Shown here in pieces: positions 30,975 through 41,921 of a stretch of DNA of 64,000 nucleotides. Source of the DNA: Platynereis dumerilii (taxonomy: Eukaryota > Annelida > Polychaeta > Phyllodocida > Nereididae); NCBI GenBank assembly GCA_026936325.1, contig JAPTHN010000006.1:28475296-28539295 (forward strand), read 5' to 3'. How positions within the stretch are numbered: position 1 is the stretch's first letter; each line of letters opens with the position of its first letter. The position numbers and the translations under genes were made by a program. The notes below the pieces were generated by a model, which saw only the letters and a list, made by a program, of their open reading frames with translations, ran no database searches and was not told the origin of the DNA.

Positions 30975-32521
30975 TTAGGTCAACTCACCATTGCTTCGCA
31001 AGTTTGGTGCAGTTATTTGACAATATTAAGAAACTAGGTAAATGTACCAGATCAGATGTCTTTGCATAAACTGACTCTACCAAATCATCAACTTTTGCAT
31101 ACAATTTGAAAAAAAATATGGGCAATGGTTATCCTACAGGAGATGATTTGTTGCAAAATCCTGCCCTTTTTTGGGGTCACCATGTTTGGCAACTTTTCTT
31201 ATAAAAAGTGAATTCAGCCCACAATTAATCACTGTCTGGCTAAATCAAACAGCCAGTCAAGTCATTTGAACCTTTGTGAAGGTTCCTGGTTAATTTTTTT
31301 CTAGTTGTTTTAAAATTATGCACCAAAAACATGCTTTTTATTTTTCAAAGTCAAGCAAAAATGACAAAAACTTTAAGGGGAGGTATGGGTGACAGAGCAC
31401 TTTTTGGCAATTTTTAGAATAATGGTTCATATTTGGTATCAAATGATAGATTTTAACTAAATTAGATAATTTCAGGTAATTTTGCATTTTTGTGATGAAT
31501 GGTTGCCATGGTAACCAGTTTAAAAGGCGAAAAAAGGCTGATTTTTACTGCTCACGGGATGTGAAATTTCTGAAGTTATAGTCATGGTAAAAATTTTTTG
31601 AAAAAATTGTTGAAAGAAGAAAAGCCAAATGAACATACTTACAGAGCGGATTTTTGATATTCCGTTTAATAGTGTTAGGAATTGGGGTAAAGTAGACAAA
31701 AGTCATTTTTGGGGGAAAAATGCTTGTTTTTATGGCTGCAATATCAAATAATTTTGTTATACAACAAAAAATTTCAAAATTTTTTTTGTAAATATGAAGA
31801 CATTTTTTTAAGGATTCCGTTGATGTATCCCATGGGTTCCTAGGTTGAACAGTGGTCAAGATTTTTCAAAACCAGTGCAGGGTAAAAGCGGTTTTTTGCA
31901 CATAGCGGAAAATGGCAAAATTGTGACGTAACGTTGTTATAGGCAATTTATCAATTAAAACAAAGAGGCCTATCAGTGGCTATTTCTCAAAAACTAATGA
32001 AGCTACAGGCATGATATTTTGCAAAGATTCAGAAATCATTGTCATGTTTCACCAAAGTAAATACTGTGTTGCAATGGCAACTGCTTTGTTGTGTGTTCAC
32101 CTTTGAAATGACACAACGCTGCTCTTTCATTTCTAAAGTGTGTTGATGATGTTGTATTTGACATTGTTTTAAGTGATAAAAGAGACATATTTTGACATAT
32201 TCGAAGTTTGCACTGGGTGCCCAAGTTGATGTAGGTCGAATATATGAAACAAACTTAATTTGTGTGCCCTACTAAAATTTGGGTAATTTCTCACACATAC
32301 CTCCCCTTAAAAATCTCATTTTATGTCACATGACCATCCATTGTAACATAACCATAACAGAATAACAATGGTGAAGCAATGAAAGATGTTGAAAACTATT
32401 CACTTCACATTTCTGATCAATTAAACATCCATTTGCATGCTTTAATGCAAAATTATTGTACTGTGAAGTCAAAAAGTTGCCAAACAATGGTGAGTTGCGA
32501 AGCAATGGTGAGTTGACCTAA
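30975..32521. mobile_element. TIR element, 27-bp perfect ends, ~1.55 kb, with nested insertion
   Basis: 30975-31001 and 32495-32521 are perfect 27-base inverted repeats containing GGTCAACTCACCATTGCTTC. The inner halves also share CACCAT..TTGGCAACTTTT in inverted order (31165-31195 and 32470-32490). A second TIR element (31377-32306) sits inside. No transposase frame was recognised. Confidence 0.82.
31377..32306. mobile_element. TTAA-flanked TIR element nested in the previous one
   Basis: GGGGAGGTATGGGTGA (left) and its inverse (reverse of right end GGGGAGGTATGTGTGA) are bounded on each side by TTAA (31373-31376 and 32307-32310). TTAA duplication is the hallmark of piggyBac-type insertion, although the terminal bases are GGGG rather than the family's CCC. 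930 bases, no transposase; the 104-codon minus frame at 31545-31859 has no motif. Confidence 0.75.
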
Positions 32522-32587
32522 TAAGTCAATAATTTTGACATTTGAGAGCGGCCAGAATGGGGGGTAGCCTACTTGCGGACTTTTGCA

Positions 32588-32720
32588 TAGGGATGCGCCA
32601 CGGCGATTTTGAAAACCAAAACCATTTTAATCCGAGACCAACGCCAAAACCACAAACCATTTTAATCTTTTAGTAAAAATATCCAAAACCAATTTAATCT
32701 TTATAATTTTTATACTATTT
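32588..32720 (+). repeat. Repeat arm with CAAAACCATTTTAATC words
   Basis: It starts TAGGGATGCGCCACGGCG, a hAT-MITE-like terminus, then repeats AAACCATTTTAATC three or more times. The same words reappear at 36735-36775 on the far side of LINE-A, suggesting LINE-A landed inside this older element. Confidence 0.55.
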
Positions 32721-33259
32721 TAATCGTCTTTTGAAGCTGATTCTAACGGTACCAAACATGTTGGGGGTGAAAAAAGGGCAACCAAATTAATCTTAATTCA
32801 TAAAAATAACGTGCAAGCACTTTAAGCGGCGTCACAGATTCGTGACTGGTCATCAACTTGTGAAATGTGCAAATGCATTAAAATTATTATGAACCGTTTA
32901 TTAATAAGCCAAGCGAGATTTGCATAAAAATGTGATCAACTGTACAGTTAATGAATTTCGTGCAGTCTCTCTTAAATAATACGAATAAACAGATGATCAG
33001 AATTTGTTAAATTTATATATTATTTCAAAGACTGAAGCTGTGAATAATTGAATGCTACAGCAAGAATTTATACAATGTGCATATAAATGAATTCATAAAC
33101 TTCGAATAGACATTTTCGTTTTTCAGGTTGATTGACTATTTTATTCATATTATTGAATTGATGTTTATTAAAACATTACTTCGGGAGAGTCTTGCAATGC
33201 TTGATGTGTAGATCATACAACTAGTCATTGCAAATTAATTGCTCTTTAATTTTCAATCT
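32721..33259. other. AT-rich DNA, nothing recognised
   Basis: It separates the repeat arm from the 3' end of LINE-A. Confidence 0.3.
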
Positions 33260-33331
33260 TCCTTCTTCCTCTGTGTGCTTGTCCGGGTTATCCGGGTTGC
33301 TCACCTGGTATATATACTGTATGTATATATC

Positions 33332-34597
33332 TCAGGGAGCAGCACTTTTTAGAATGTCTTTTATTTTTTCTATCCTTTTTGCTGTATTCCGTAGTTGTTT
33401 TACGTCCTCCGTGAATATTTCCCTTATTGTGATTTTTCCAATTTCACTGCGATCAATTTTGTTGCATTCCTCCAGGATGTGTTCCTGCGTTTCCTCATTT
33501 TGGTCACATATCCTACATTTTAAGTTTATGTATTTGTTTTTGTAGTTTGATTTTATGTCGAGCATCCTTGTCCGGGCTGTGAATATAGTGCTGGTCTCTC
33601 TTCTTGTTAACTGGTCCATATATGGTGCTCTTTGTCCCACTTTCACTTTCTCTTTGTTGTCTAGGTAGAACTTGGTCTTTGTCTTCTGCGCACCACATTT
33701 CATGATTTTTTCCAGTAGGCTTTTCCTTATTGTACATCTTACATAATTTCTTCTTCCTTCTTCCTTTGTTGGGGGATTCCATGGTCCTTCGATTGCTTCT
33801 TCCTTTTCTTTTCGGAGTTTCTCTCCCCAGCTATCTTTGTTTAGGTTCTCTGTGACTGCTTTCATGGTCTCATTTTTTCCTTGTTGTATCTTTTCTTTAT
33901 AGTTTATTTTGTTTCCGAGTATAATGCTCTCTATGTCCAGCATTCCCGACTCCAGGTATAGGGGTTCCCATGGGGTGGATCTTGGTGTCATTATTACCCT
34001 TTTTAGAAGGTTATCCATTGAGAGTTTTAATGCTGATTTTTCTTTTTTTGACAGGTTGGTTGCTTCCATACCATAGGTTATGATTGGGGTGACACATGCT
34101 GAGAGTGTAGTCCAGATCGTTTTCATTTCAATTCTTCTCATGTCAGTGCTCCCGGCTATCGCCATTATTGTATTGAATGCCGCTTCGGTCTTCCTTCTTG
34201 TTCCATTGAGGTATTCTTCCATGTTTCTTTTTTCTGAGATTATCATTCCTAGGTATTTGTATTTCCTGCATTGTTCGAGGTTCATATCTCCAAGACTGAA
34301 GGTATGTGTTGACTTTTGGGCTTTCTTTCCCATTTTCATTATTTTACTTTTTTCTTCACCAAATTTAATTCTGTATTTGGTTCCAATTTCATTGGTTATG
34401 TTCAGCATTTCTTGGAGTTCTTCATGGTTTTTGGATATCAGTGCTACATCGTCCATCCAGAGTAGACAGCCTATTTTCTCTCCATTTCCCACTTCGATTC
34501 CTAGTTGTCTGTTTCTGATTTCTTTTGCTATTTCATCCATTAGGACCGCATACATGATTACCGACAGTACTCCCCCCTGCCTTATGTTATCTTTCAT
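33332..34597 (-). pseudogene. LINE-A ORF2, RT catalytic half and C-terminus
   Basis: About 420 codons: DNIRQGGVLSVIMYAVLMDE, then the catalytic block LLWMDDVALIS (WMDD in place of the usual Y/FADD), KIKFGEEKSKIMKM-like thumb region, YLGMIISEKR, and near the C-terminus RMLDIKSNYKNKY followed by a CRICDQNEETQEHILEEC knuckle. It continues the RT of the upstream frame. Shadow frames on the plus strand here are meaningless. Confidence 0.88.
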
Positions 34598-34599
34598 GA

Positions 34600-36160
34600 T
34601 TATTTCCCTTGTGTCTCCGTGTTTGTTTCTGCTGTTGCCGTGAGATTTTCATTAAGTTTTTTGATTATGTTCCATATGTTGTCTTGTATTCCTTGTTTTG
34701 CCATCACATACATAATTCCTTCGGCCCATGCTTTGTCGTACGCTTTGGTGACATCAAGGAATGCTACATATATTTCGTTGCCTTCTCTTATTATTTCATG
34801 GAGTAGGAGTAGGTGGTCTACTGTGTTGGAGCCTTTCTTTCCTCCCCCTTGCATGTTGCTTATCCTAAACTTTTCCTTGGCTCTATCGTTTATTATCCTC
34901 TCATATAGTTTCCCCACATTGCTACTCACTGTTATTCCTCTTTCACTTGAACATTTTCTTTTCGTGCCTTTGCCCTTGTATAGTCTCACAATTCTTCCTT
35001 TTCTCCAGGCTTCTGGGATGTTCTGTTGTCTGGTGATGTCGTTGAAGCAGTTTTTGATGTGATTTGCGACTTTGCTACTGGCGTTTATCAGAACTTCATT
35101 CGGGATCCTGTCTGGGCCACAGCTTTTTCTCCTTTTCAGTCTTCTTTGTGCCTTTTTCATCTCTGTCGTCGTTATGTCGGTTATTTTAGTCATTTTTGCC
35201 TTCTGTTCAGTTCTTTTGTTTTCTTCCAGTATTGTTTTTGTCCACTCTTTTCCCTCCTCTTCTTCTTCTCTTGCTTGATATAGGTTTTCATAGTACTGGG
35301 CTATATAGTTTTTTGCCTCATCTCCGTTTTCTAGTATCCGGTCGTCTTCGGTGATGGTGTCATATTCATCATTATTCTTTCCTAGTAGTCTTTTTCTCAC
35401 CTTCCATATCTCATTCTTATCTTTGCTTGCTGCAATTGTGTCCAGGGTGTCCTTTATTCTCTTTCTTTCCATTTCTTCCACGGCTTTTCTCAGTTTGATT
35501 TGTGCTTCATAGTATTCTTTTAGTTTTTCTCCTTTTGTCGAGCTCGTTGCTTTTTCGAAGTTTTTCTTTTTTAGCTTCTTTTCTTTCCGTAATTCTCTTA
35601 CTTCCGCACTTTCCTTCCCTCTCTGTGTGCCTCTTATTGTTATTATTTTTTCTCCTACTTTGTCTTTGAGTGCTGTTTTGATTGCCTCCTCAATCTTTGC
35701 GTATCCTTTCTCTTTATTCTTTTCTAGGGTTGTCCCGATGTGTTTGTTTACATCGTCCCATCTTGTTTTCTCACTGATGTCCCATTTTCTTATCTTTCTT
35801 TCTTCCTTTTCCTGGCTCATAGCAATTTTCATGGTGATTGTGTTATGGTCACTCTCTTTTCCTTTATTTTTTAGCCTTTTTGAGCCGCTTTCGTCCATTT
35901 CCACTTCCGAGGCCGCATCACTGTGGTGTTTGTGGATTAGTATGTAGTCGATGATGGATTTCTCTGTTGGGTTGTGTCTGTTCTCCCTCGTCCACTTTCC
36001 AGTGCGTGATTTGTTGTTTATCTCTGTCATGAATGTGTCTTCTATCATTTCATGCATTATTTTCCCGTTCCTAGATATTTCCTGGGGTGGGTTGACCGTC
36101 CTGTCTTCCAAATTTGCATTGAAGTCCAAAGTCGTAATTTGAAGTCCAAAGTCGTAATTT
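34600..36160 (-). pseudogene. LINE-A ORF2, endonuclease end and RT N-terminal half
   Basis: About 520 codons. The first line has a DFNANLEDR remnant of the GDFN endonuclease motif, then SIIDYILI and ESDHNTITMKI (the endonuclease C-terminal SDH motif near residue 105). A lysine-rich coiled-coil-like linker follows, then RT blocks KSCGPDRIPNEVL, WRKGRIVRLYKGKG, GKLYERIINDR, MQGGGKKGSNTVDHLLLL and VAFLDVTKAYDKAW. The frame closes at 34600, and the rest of the RT follows in another frame at 34597, so one frameshift separates them. It starts mid-domain because the element is truncated. Confidence 0.88.
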
Positions 36161-36545
36161 ACCTTCACACCTCAGCTTGCTAATTGGTATTAGAGGTCTG
36201 AGGACCTGCCACAGAATTGTTCTTTGCTATGTAAAGTGCAATATATGTGTCAATTCACACACAAGTTTGTATATATACAGATTGAATGGTCTGTCTATGT
36301 ACATTTGAATTGTGTTGATTCCTCGGTGCTGTCAATTGATAAGGCTACAATGACAATGTCATGTATCAATCATTACTGACATGCCAGGCCCCCTCACGGA
36401 AATGTACGAAGTGAGATTCGGCTGACCCCTGACCCTTGAATTTCAGTCTATTTAGCATGTTTAGTTTCTTTATTAATTTTTTTTTCGTAAAAGGGAACAC
36501 CAAAATCGACTGGGCTCAAGCAAAAATTCCATTGAGACTGTATGT

Positions 36546-36735
36546 TAAGTTTGAATGAGATTGTTGAGAGAGGGCGATGTCAGCAGTGCTAACAAGATAG
36601 GCCAAAATGCTTAGGGTAAGAGCTGGCAGACGCCGCTAAAAGTTTGAATGAGATTGGTGAGAGAGGGCGATGTCAGCAGTGCTAACAAGATAGGCCAAAA
36701 TGCTTAGGGTAAGAGCTGGCAGACGCCGCTAAAAA
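36546..36735 (+). repeat. Two tandem copies of a ~93-base unit
   Basis: AGTTTGAATGAGATTG(T/G)TGAG through GGCAGACGCCGCTAAAA is repeated twice almost without change, so the duplication is recent. The right copy leads straight into the AAACCATTTTAATC words shared with 32600. Confidence 0.92.
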
Positions 36736-36777
36736 ACCAAAACCATTTTAATCCTAGAAAGTCAAAAAACCTAAACC

Positions 36778-37396
36778 ATTCAGCGGAGCCTCTATATACA
36801 CCCTTTCATAGTGAGTACCCCCCCCCAGGGCGCGTCTCCTATAGATACTGTTTCAATACAACAGTACACAGTCAGTCAATCAAACTCAACTTTGGAGTCT
36901 TAAGACTTTTTACTAATTAAATTAAGTCTTACACACTAAAACATAGACACACTTCACCATGGATCCTAAGGTTCAAAAGAGGCGTGGACAGGAGGTAGGC
37001 CTAACTGCAGATTCAATTTCTTCTGGCTCGGCTTCAGACAAGTCACCTGGAAGTGACAGTGAACATGTTGCATGGAGTCTCTGCTAAATATCCTAAAGTG
37101 GCAAGAATCTCTGCTGATCCAGACACAGACAGGCAGTCAAGGGACTCCAGTCAGGGCTCCATGTGCTCCAGCTCATCTTTGGGGAAGGCTTCTGACCATC
37201 TTGGTGTGTCGCTCATCAGTCAGACATCAGTCTCTGAATCAAAAGCGACAAACCTTGTGACGAAGAAGAAATCGGATGTCAGTATGTCTGACGTGGTATT
37301 GGATATGTATAGGTCCATGACTGACATACAGGCTACCCTTCCTTGGCCGCAGAATGTCAACGACTTAGAGAATGAGCGTGGAAGCTTACTTGCATT
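36778..37396 (+). pseudogene. Unassigned broken coding remnant left of LINE-B
   Basis: After a leader shared with 23796 (TATA-like CTATATA), an ATG at 36959 opens MDPKVQKRRGQEVG, and serine-rich, charged coding text continues up to LINE-B. It looks like the first protein of an old mobile element, possibly an LTR- or DIRS-related one, but no diagnostic motif (zinc knuckle, protease, RT, recombinase) is seen and the family is not assigned. It is broken and appears interrupted by the LINE-B insertion; similar Pro/Gln-rich text resumes at 41562. Confidence 0.35.
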
Positions 37397-37910
37397 CAAT
37401 TATATATATATAAACTTTTATTAGACAACGAAATATCATAAAGATACATGTGTCATTATATATATAAAATAAAAGAAAAAATATAATGAAGTAAAAAGAG
37501 AAGAATCATATATACAAAACAGAAATAGTAACTACATCTAAATTTACAAGTAATAAACTATTATTGAGACATAATTTATATACAAAACAGAAATAGTAAT
37601 TTATATAATAATTCATATATACAAAATATAATAATGTGTATGTATACAAACATAAATAGTAACTACATCTAAATTTGCAAGTAATAAACTATTATTGAAA
37701 CATAATTTAATAAAAATCCAGCAACCATGTACAAAGAGTTTGTATAAAATAACAGGAAAAAAACAAATTTAAAGCAATATTCAGAATATTTTTTCCCAAT
37801 ATCATTTACACATGAATTTTAGTCCACCAAATACCACATGAATAAACATGTTTGGTGCCTTTTGCCGCCCATGATCGTTGCAAGTTTAAGTGAAGTTATT
37901 ACATAACTCC

Positions 37911-38357
37911 TTAAACTATGTTGTCCGTTTTTAAGACAGTTGCTAAATATTTAGAAAGCGCAAAGTTTACTTCACAATCTTTGTCACACAATATACTTAG
38001 AAATTGTTCTTTTGGGTGAAAAATTAAGAAATTCTCTATTTTTTTAGAAGCAACTTCAAAAAGGTTAGTCCTAAGCGTATCCCACTTTTCACAGCGCATA
38101 AGACAGTGAAATTCATCTTCAACCTGATCTGAATTGCATCTCTTGCATAGCCGTTCACCTGCCTCAATGTACGGTCGTTTGTGTCTTCCAAGTTCAATGT
38201 GAAGATTGTGAGAGCTCAATCGAAACCTGGCAATGCTTTGATAAAGACATCTAGGAAGATTCATATTTAAGTACGGCTCCAGACGCATGTCTTTTTTGAA
38301 GAGTTTATAAGTTCTGAGTTTAGGATTTTCGTTACTGTCATTAATATCCGCTAACAT
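37911..38357 (-). pseudogene. LINE-B ORF2, C-terminal domain
   Basis: Same frame after the stop: MLADINDSNENPKLRTY, RFRLSSHNLHIELGRHKR, CKRCNSDQVEDEFHCLMRC. The last is the CxxC...HxxxxC zinc-knuckle-like end seen in many LINE ORF2 proteins. About 500 bases of AT-rich 3' untranslated DNA follow to 37397. Confidence 0.88.
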
Positions 38358-38375
38358 TTTACTTTTTGCCTGGTC

Positions 38376-39215
38376 TTATAGTCTGGCTATCAATATATTC
38401 ACATTGGGATTGTCGTTAGGGTTCACAGTTAGATTTCCAAATAGTTTATGTATTCTTGACAACCAACATGGTTGTTTCTTTTGAAGAAGGTAAGTCTGTA
38501 TGTCATGACACTCACGAAGCAAGAGTGCACAGTTACCAGTTTTTAATCTTTCCCAGTATTTAATAGCAGCTGCTTGTTGTCTATATAGTAATTGAAATCT
38601 ACCAGTATCAGCTAATACAGCAACCGTGGAGGTTTGGAGTCTAACACCAAGTAGGTTTTTAAGAAAATGTAATTGTATTTTCTCTAACTTGTCTATTTCC
38701 TTCAACGAAAACCATATTTCACTATGGTATTCTAGAATTGGCATGATATGTGAATCAAACATTTTCAGATAAACATTAGCTGGAAGATATCCAACGGTGG
38801 ATTTTACATGTTCTTTGAGGGCATGCATCGCCTTCTGTGCTTGTGACGTAAGATGATCATGCATCATGTCATATATTTTGCCTGTACTACTAATAATATG
38901 TCCTAGATACTTGTATGACTGCACTACTTCTAACTCATCACCGTCAATCGAAAACTTGTGAGAAATTTCATTTGTTAATTGTCTCCGAGATGGTTGTACT
39001 ACCATTATCTTACTCTTTTCAGAGTTAATCAGCAAATGCCATTTTTTACAGTAAGCAGCAAGATTGTCCAAGTGTTTCTGCATACTGGTTACACTGTCAG
39101 ATACCAACACCAGATCATCTGCATATAGCAGATGAGTGAATGTAACATTATTAATTGCAATACCATTATTTTGGTCTAAATACTCATTCATATCTGACAG
39201 ATATAAGTTGAACAA
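38376..39215 (-). pseudogene. LINE-B ORF2, RT catalytic half
   Basis: It reads on in frame after the stop: KLFNLYLSDMNEYLDQ, then the catalytic THLLYADDLVLVSDS (intact YADD), KKWHLLINSEKSKIMVVQPS, QSYKYLGHIISSTGKI, and the thumb/C-terminal region QLHFLKNLLGVRLQTST. It closes at one further in-frame stop near 38374. Confidence 0.92.
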
Positions 39216-39233
39216 CTTGGGGCTGACAATTCC

Positions 39234-40934
39234 TCACTGTAGGACGCCATGGGTACTATCAATGTTAGATCCTAACTGACCTTGCCACCTGACTCTAGCC
39301 CCAGATTTAGAGAACATGCTCTGTATTACTCTAAGCAATCTTCCACCATAGCCTTTCTTAATCAATTTATAATACAGAAAGGTCAGATTGACAAAGTCAA
39401 ATGCTTTAGAGAAATCAACAAATGTAATAAACAATTGCTTTTTCTTGTATTTGTGATAAGACATTAAAGTGTCTATAATAAATACATTATCACTGGTCCT
39501 ACGCCCTTTACAAAAACCAAACTGGTGTGGATCAATTGAATTAGTCGCTTCCTCTTGGAAAACTAGCCTTTTATTGACAATTGATTCAAATAATTTGCCC
39601 ATACATGCCATTAGGGTTAATTTTCGGTAGTTGTCAGGTTCAGCATGGCTTCCCTTTTTATGCAGTGGTTGTATTATACCTTCAGCCCATTTCTCAGGGT
39701 ATATACCGCTTTCCCATATATAGTTAAAAAGCACTGTTAATGGCTCAGTTAGATAATCAGATAAGTACTTGTAAAACTCATTACTTATTCCATCTATCCC
39801 AGGAGCTTTTCCCAACTTGAGATTCCTAAGTTCGATTTTTACCTCCTGATAAGTGATGGGGGCATCAGTGATAAAAGGACATGTTTTTGATGTGCTATCA
39901 TATGTATTCATATACTCTTCAATACTTTTTAAAAATTGCATATCAAATTTCTGCTGAGCTGTGACTGGTGGGGACTGAATGCCTGAAAAATAAGTCTCAA
40001 AAGCACTTAGTGTTATATCGTTGGTAAAGGTTACTCTGTTATTCCTCTTTAGGCTATCCCAAAACTTCCAGTATTCTTGTGGATTATTACATTCCATTGT
40101 ACTCAACTGAGTACGAATTCTGTTTTGATATTCACACTTTTTTCTCTGTGTAGTCGAGCGATATTTCTTCTTAAGAGTGTTATATTTTTCAAGATTAGTT
40201 GAAGAATTCAAATCATTATTCTTACTAAAATCATTTACCTCTCTCTTCAAGAACTTGCACTCACTATCAAACCATTCATTTTTTGGAAAAGTATCACTAG
40301 ATTTTCTTAAATATTTCTTTTTAAAATTTTTGGAAATAGCTGTATCCAGCAGTCCATATAATGCAGAAACTGCAGTATCAACACCTGTGTCAGAAACAAT
40401 GCAGTCCAAAAATGTATCATAAAGTGACAGACAATGATCATCTGTTAATGTTGGCATCAGACGAACAGCAGTTTGAAGGTGAAATTTGTACCTATAGAAT
40501 TTGACAGTATTACCTTCACTACCATGGTACACATGATGAGCTATAGAGTTAGGCACATTGTCGAATTCAGCATCAGTACTTACATTTACTGTAAACACAA
40601 GAGGCCTGTGATCAGAATCACTATTGAGTGGACCAATACAAAAACTATGCAAGTCCTGATAAAACTGCTCATCACATACAAGATAATCAATTAAGCTTTT
40701 GCCATTAGATGTGTAGCAAGTGAAGGTTCCAGTGCTCACATTCCTATCAAAATACCCATTCATAATTCGCATATCACTAGATTTGCATAACTGCAATAGC
40801 TCCCTCCCATATCTATTCACTTTAGAATCATCAGAATGACGATCATGGGGTGGAAATATTAGTGATACTGGTTCACAATACTTAGGAAGCACACTATGTT
40901 TGCTATTTCCCACTGTATCGATGAAGTCTGACAA
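39234..40934 (-). pseudogene. LINE-B ORF2, endonuclease end and RT first half
   Basis: 566 codons. SDFIDTVGNSKHSVLP, the endonuclease C-terminal SLIDYLVC and SDSDHRPLVF, then a charged linker (KKKYRSTTQRKKCEYQNRI), then RT blocks KAPGIDGISNEFYKYL, WAEGIIQPLHKKGSHAEPDN, GKLFESIVNKRL, PHQFGFCKGRRTSDNVF, ITFVDFSKAFDFVNL and GARVRWQGQLG. It ends at a single in-frame stop inside the GVLQ.GIVSPKLFN block; the next segment continues in the same frame. Confidence 0.92.
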
Positions 40935-41554
40935 TCTACCTGTGCGTGCATTAAAATCACCACATAGACCTACGCCACCAATTTTACTAAAATGTGTTAT
41001 TTCATCCTGCAGTAAGTGGAATGCATTATTATCTTGAAAACTGGAAATGGTTGACGATGAATCAAGAGGAGGGATATAAATAACGGCCAGATACTAGTCA
41101 TGGTGACCACTTTGTCTAATTTTCAACCAGACAGCAAAATCAGATTTTTAGCAACACTGACAATACCTGATTCATACAATTTAGAACAGACTAGTAGTCC
41201 TATACCTCCTGCTGGTTTACGAGCACGTGGATGCTGAAATTTGCGTTGTACATGAAAATATGTATGACTTTTTAATGTTGGTTTATAACTGTCTAATTTC
41301 ATAGTTTCTACAAATAGTATAATGTCATTACTTTCAATCTGTTTAAGAAATTCTTGGTTACTCAATTTATCTCCTAGGCCTTGAATATTCCAAACCATTA
41401 TGCTTAAATTCTTGCTACTTTGAATGTTTTCAGCTTTTGCCACATCATTAGAAATGGTATGATCATTGAGTATGTTAACACCATGTGCTATAAAATCAGG
41501 CATTGTGCATACTTCGACTGAGTTACCACACTGTATCACATTATCCAAATTCAC
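40935..41554 (-). pseudogene. LINE-B endonuclease, N-terminal part
   Basis: It codes for LSIMVWNIQGLGDKLSNQEF, NDIILFVETMKLDSY and PAGGIGLLVCSKL, the first blocks of an AP-type endonuclease (the N, E and GG.G motifs). The main frame closes at 41123; the remainder (VIYIPPLD and GDFNARTGRL) continues in another frame between 41120 and 40935, so there is one frameshift in this part. Confidence 0.82.
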
Positions 41555-41561
41555 AAAGTAT

Positions 41562-41883
41562 ATATGGCAGGTTTAAATCTAACACAAGCACAGAGATTCG
41601 ACTTGCTCTACACCACTTCCATTAAACATGTTAAGTCGCAGCAGGCACCTTTGTCCAATTTCTATCAACATCGTTCCAGGCGTGTCCTCAGATGTTTGTA
41701 CCAAGTTTCCAACAGCCTCAATCACTGCCTGTGATGCCTGGACCGAGTTTTCAACAGCTCTGCTCCCTGTCATCGACACAAGGACCAAGTGTCCAATGCC
41801 CATCCCTCCTGACGCCTGCTCGCTTCCAACCTCCCTCCACATCTCATCCTCAGCAGCAACTACCGGTGCCCAGGCTACAGTAG
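41562..41883 (+). pseudogene. Pro/Gln-rich coding remnant right of LINE-B
   Basis: Plus-strand text such as LTQAQRFDLLYTTSIKHVKS followed, in another frame, by PQSLPVMPGPSFQQLCSLSS and STSHPQQQLPVPRLQ. It probably belongs with the remnant that ends at 37396 as part of one older element that LINE-B split. Family unassigned; broken. Confidence 0.3.
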
Positions 41884-41921
41884 CCTGCTACATCAGTTGC
41901 GAGCGTTAGCGAGCAGGCTAC
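41873..41921. repeat. Inverted repeat cluster AGGCTAC/GTAGCCT
   Basis: GTAGCCTGCT (41880-41889) pairs with AGCAGGCTAC (41912-41921) over a 22-base loop, and AGGCTACAGTAGCCT just before it is itself palindromic. It could be a terminus of the remnant element. Confidence 0.7.

Larger units (their letters stand above)
33260..36160 (-). mobile_element. LINE-A, non-LTR retrotransposon, 5'-truncated
   Basis: Minus-strand element encoding the end of an AP-type endonuclease and a reverse transcriptase. The 5' end is cut inside the endonuclease and carries a 20-base direct repeat (36121-36160). The 3' end lies somewhere near 33260; no tail was identified, so this border is approximate. Composition is AT-rich and lysine/glutamate-heavy in translation, unlike the host exons. 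The family is uncertain; the C-terminal CxxC...HxxxxC knuckle is widespread in non-LTR elements. Confidence 0.88.
37397..41560 (-). mobile_element. LINE-B, non-LTR retrotransposon, near full length of ORF2
   Basis: A minus-strand element with AP endonuclease and reverse transcriptase, ~4.2 kb. The 3' end (low coordinates) ends in a TATATATAT-rich tail next to GCATTCAATT (37397). The 5' end lies near 41560. The RT style (YADD; LNSEKSKIM-like INSEKSKIMVV; GVLQ.GIVSPKLFNLYL) fits the CR1/L2/Jockey-type superfamily, assigned from memory. At least three interruptions are visible, so it is inactive but not ancient. Confidence 0.88.

Noticed and set aside
34080-36142. Plus-strand open frames over LINE-A (for example 187 codons at 34080)
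   Set aside because: They are antisense shadows of the LINE coding frame, rich in Ser/Phe/Leu with no motifs.
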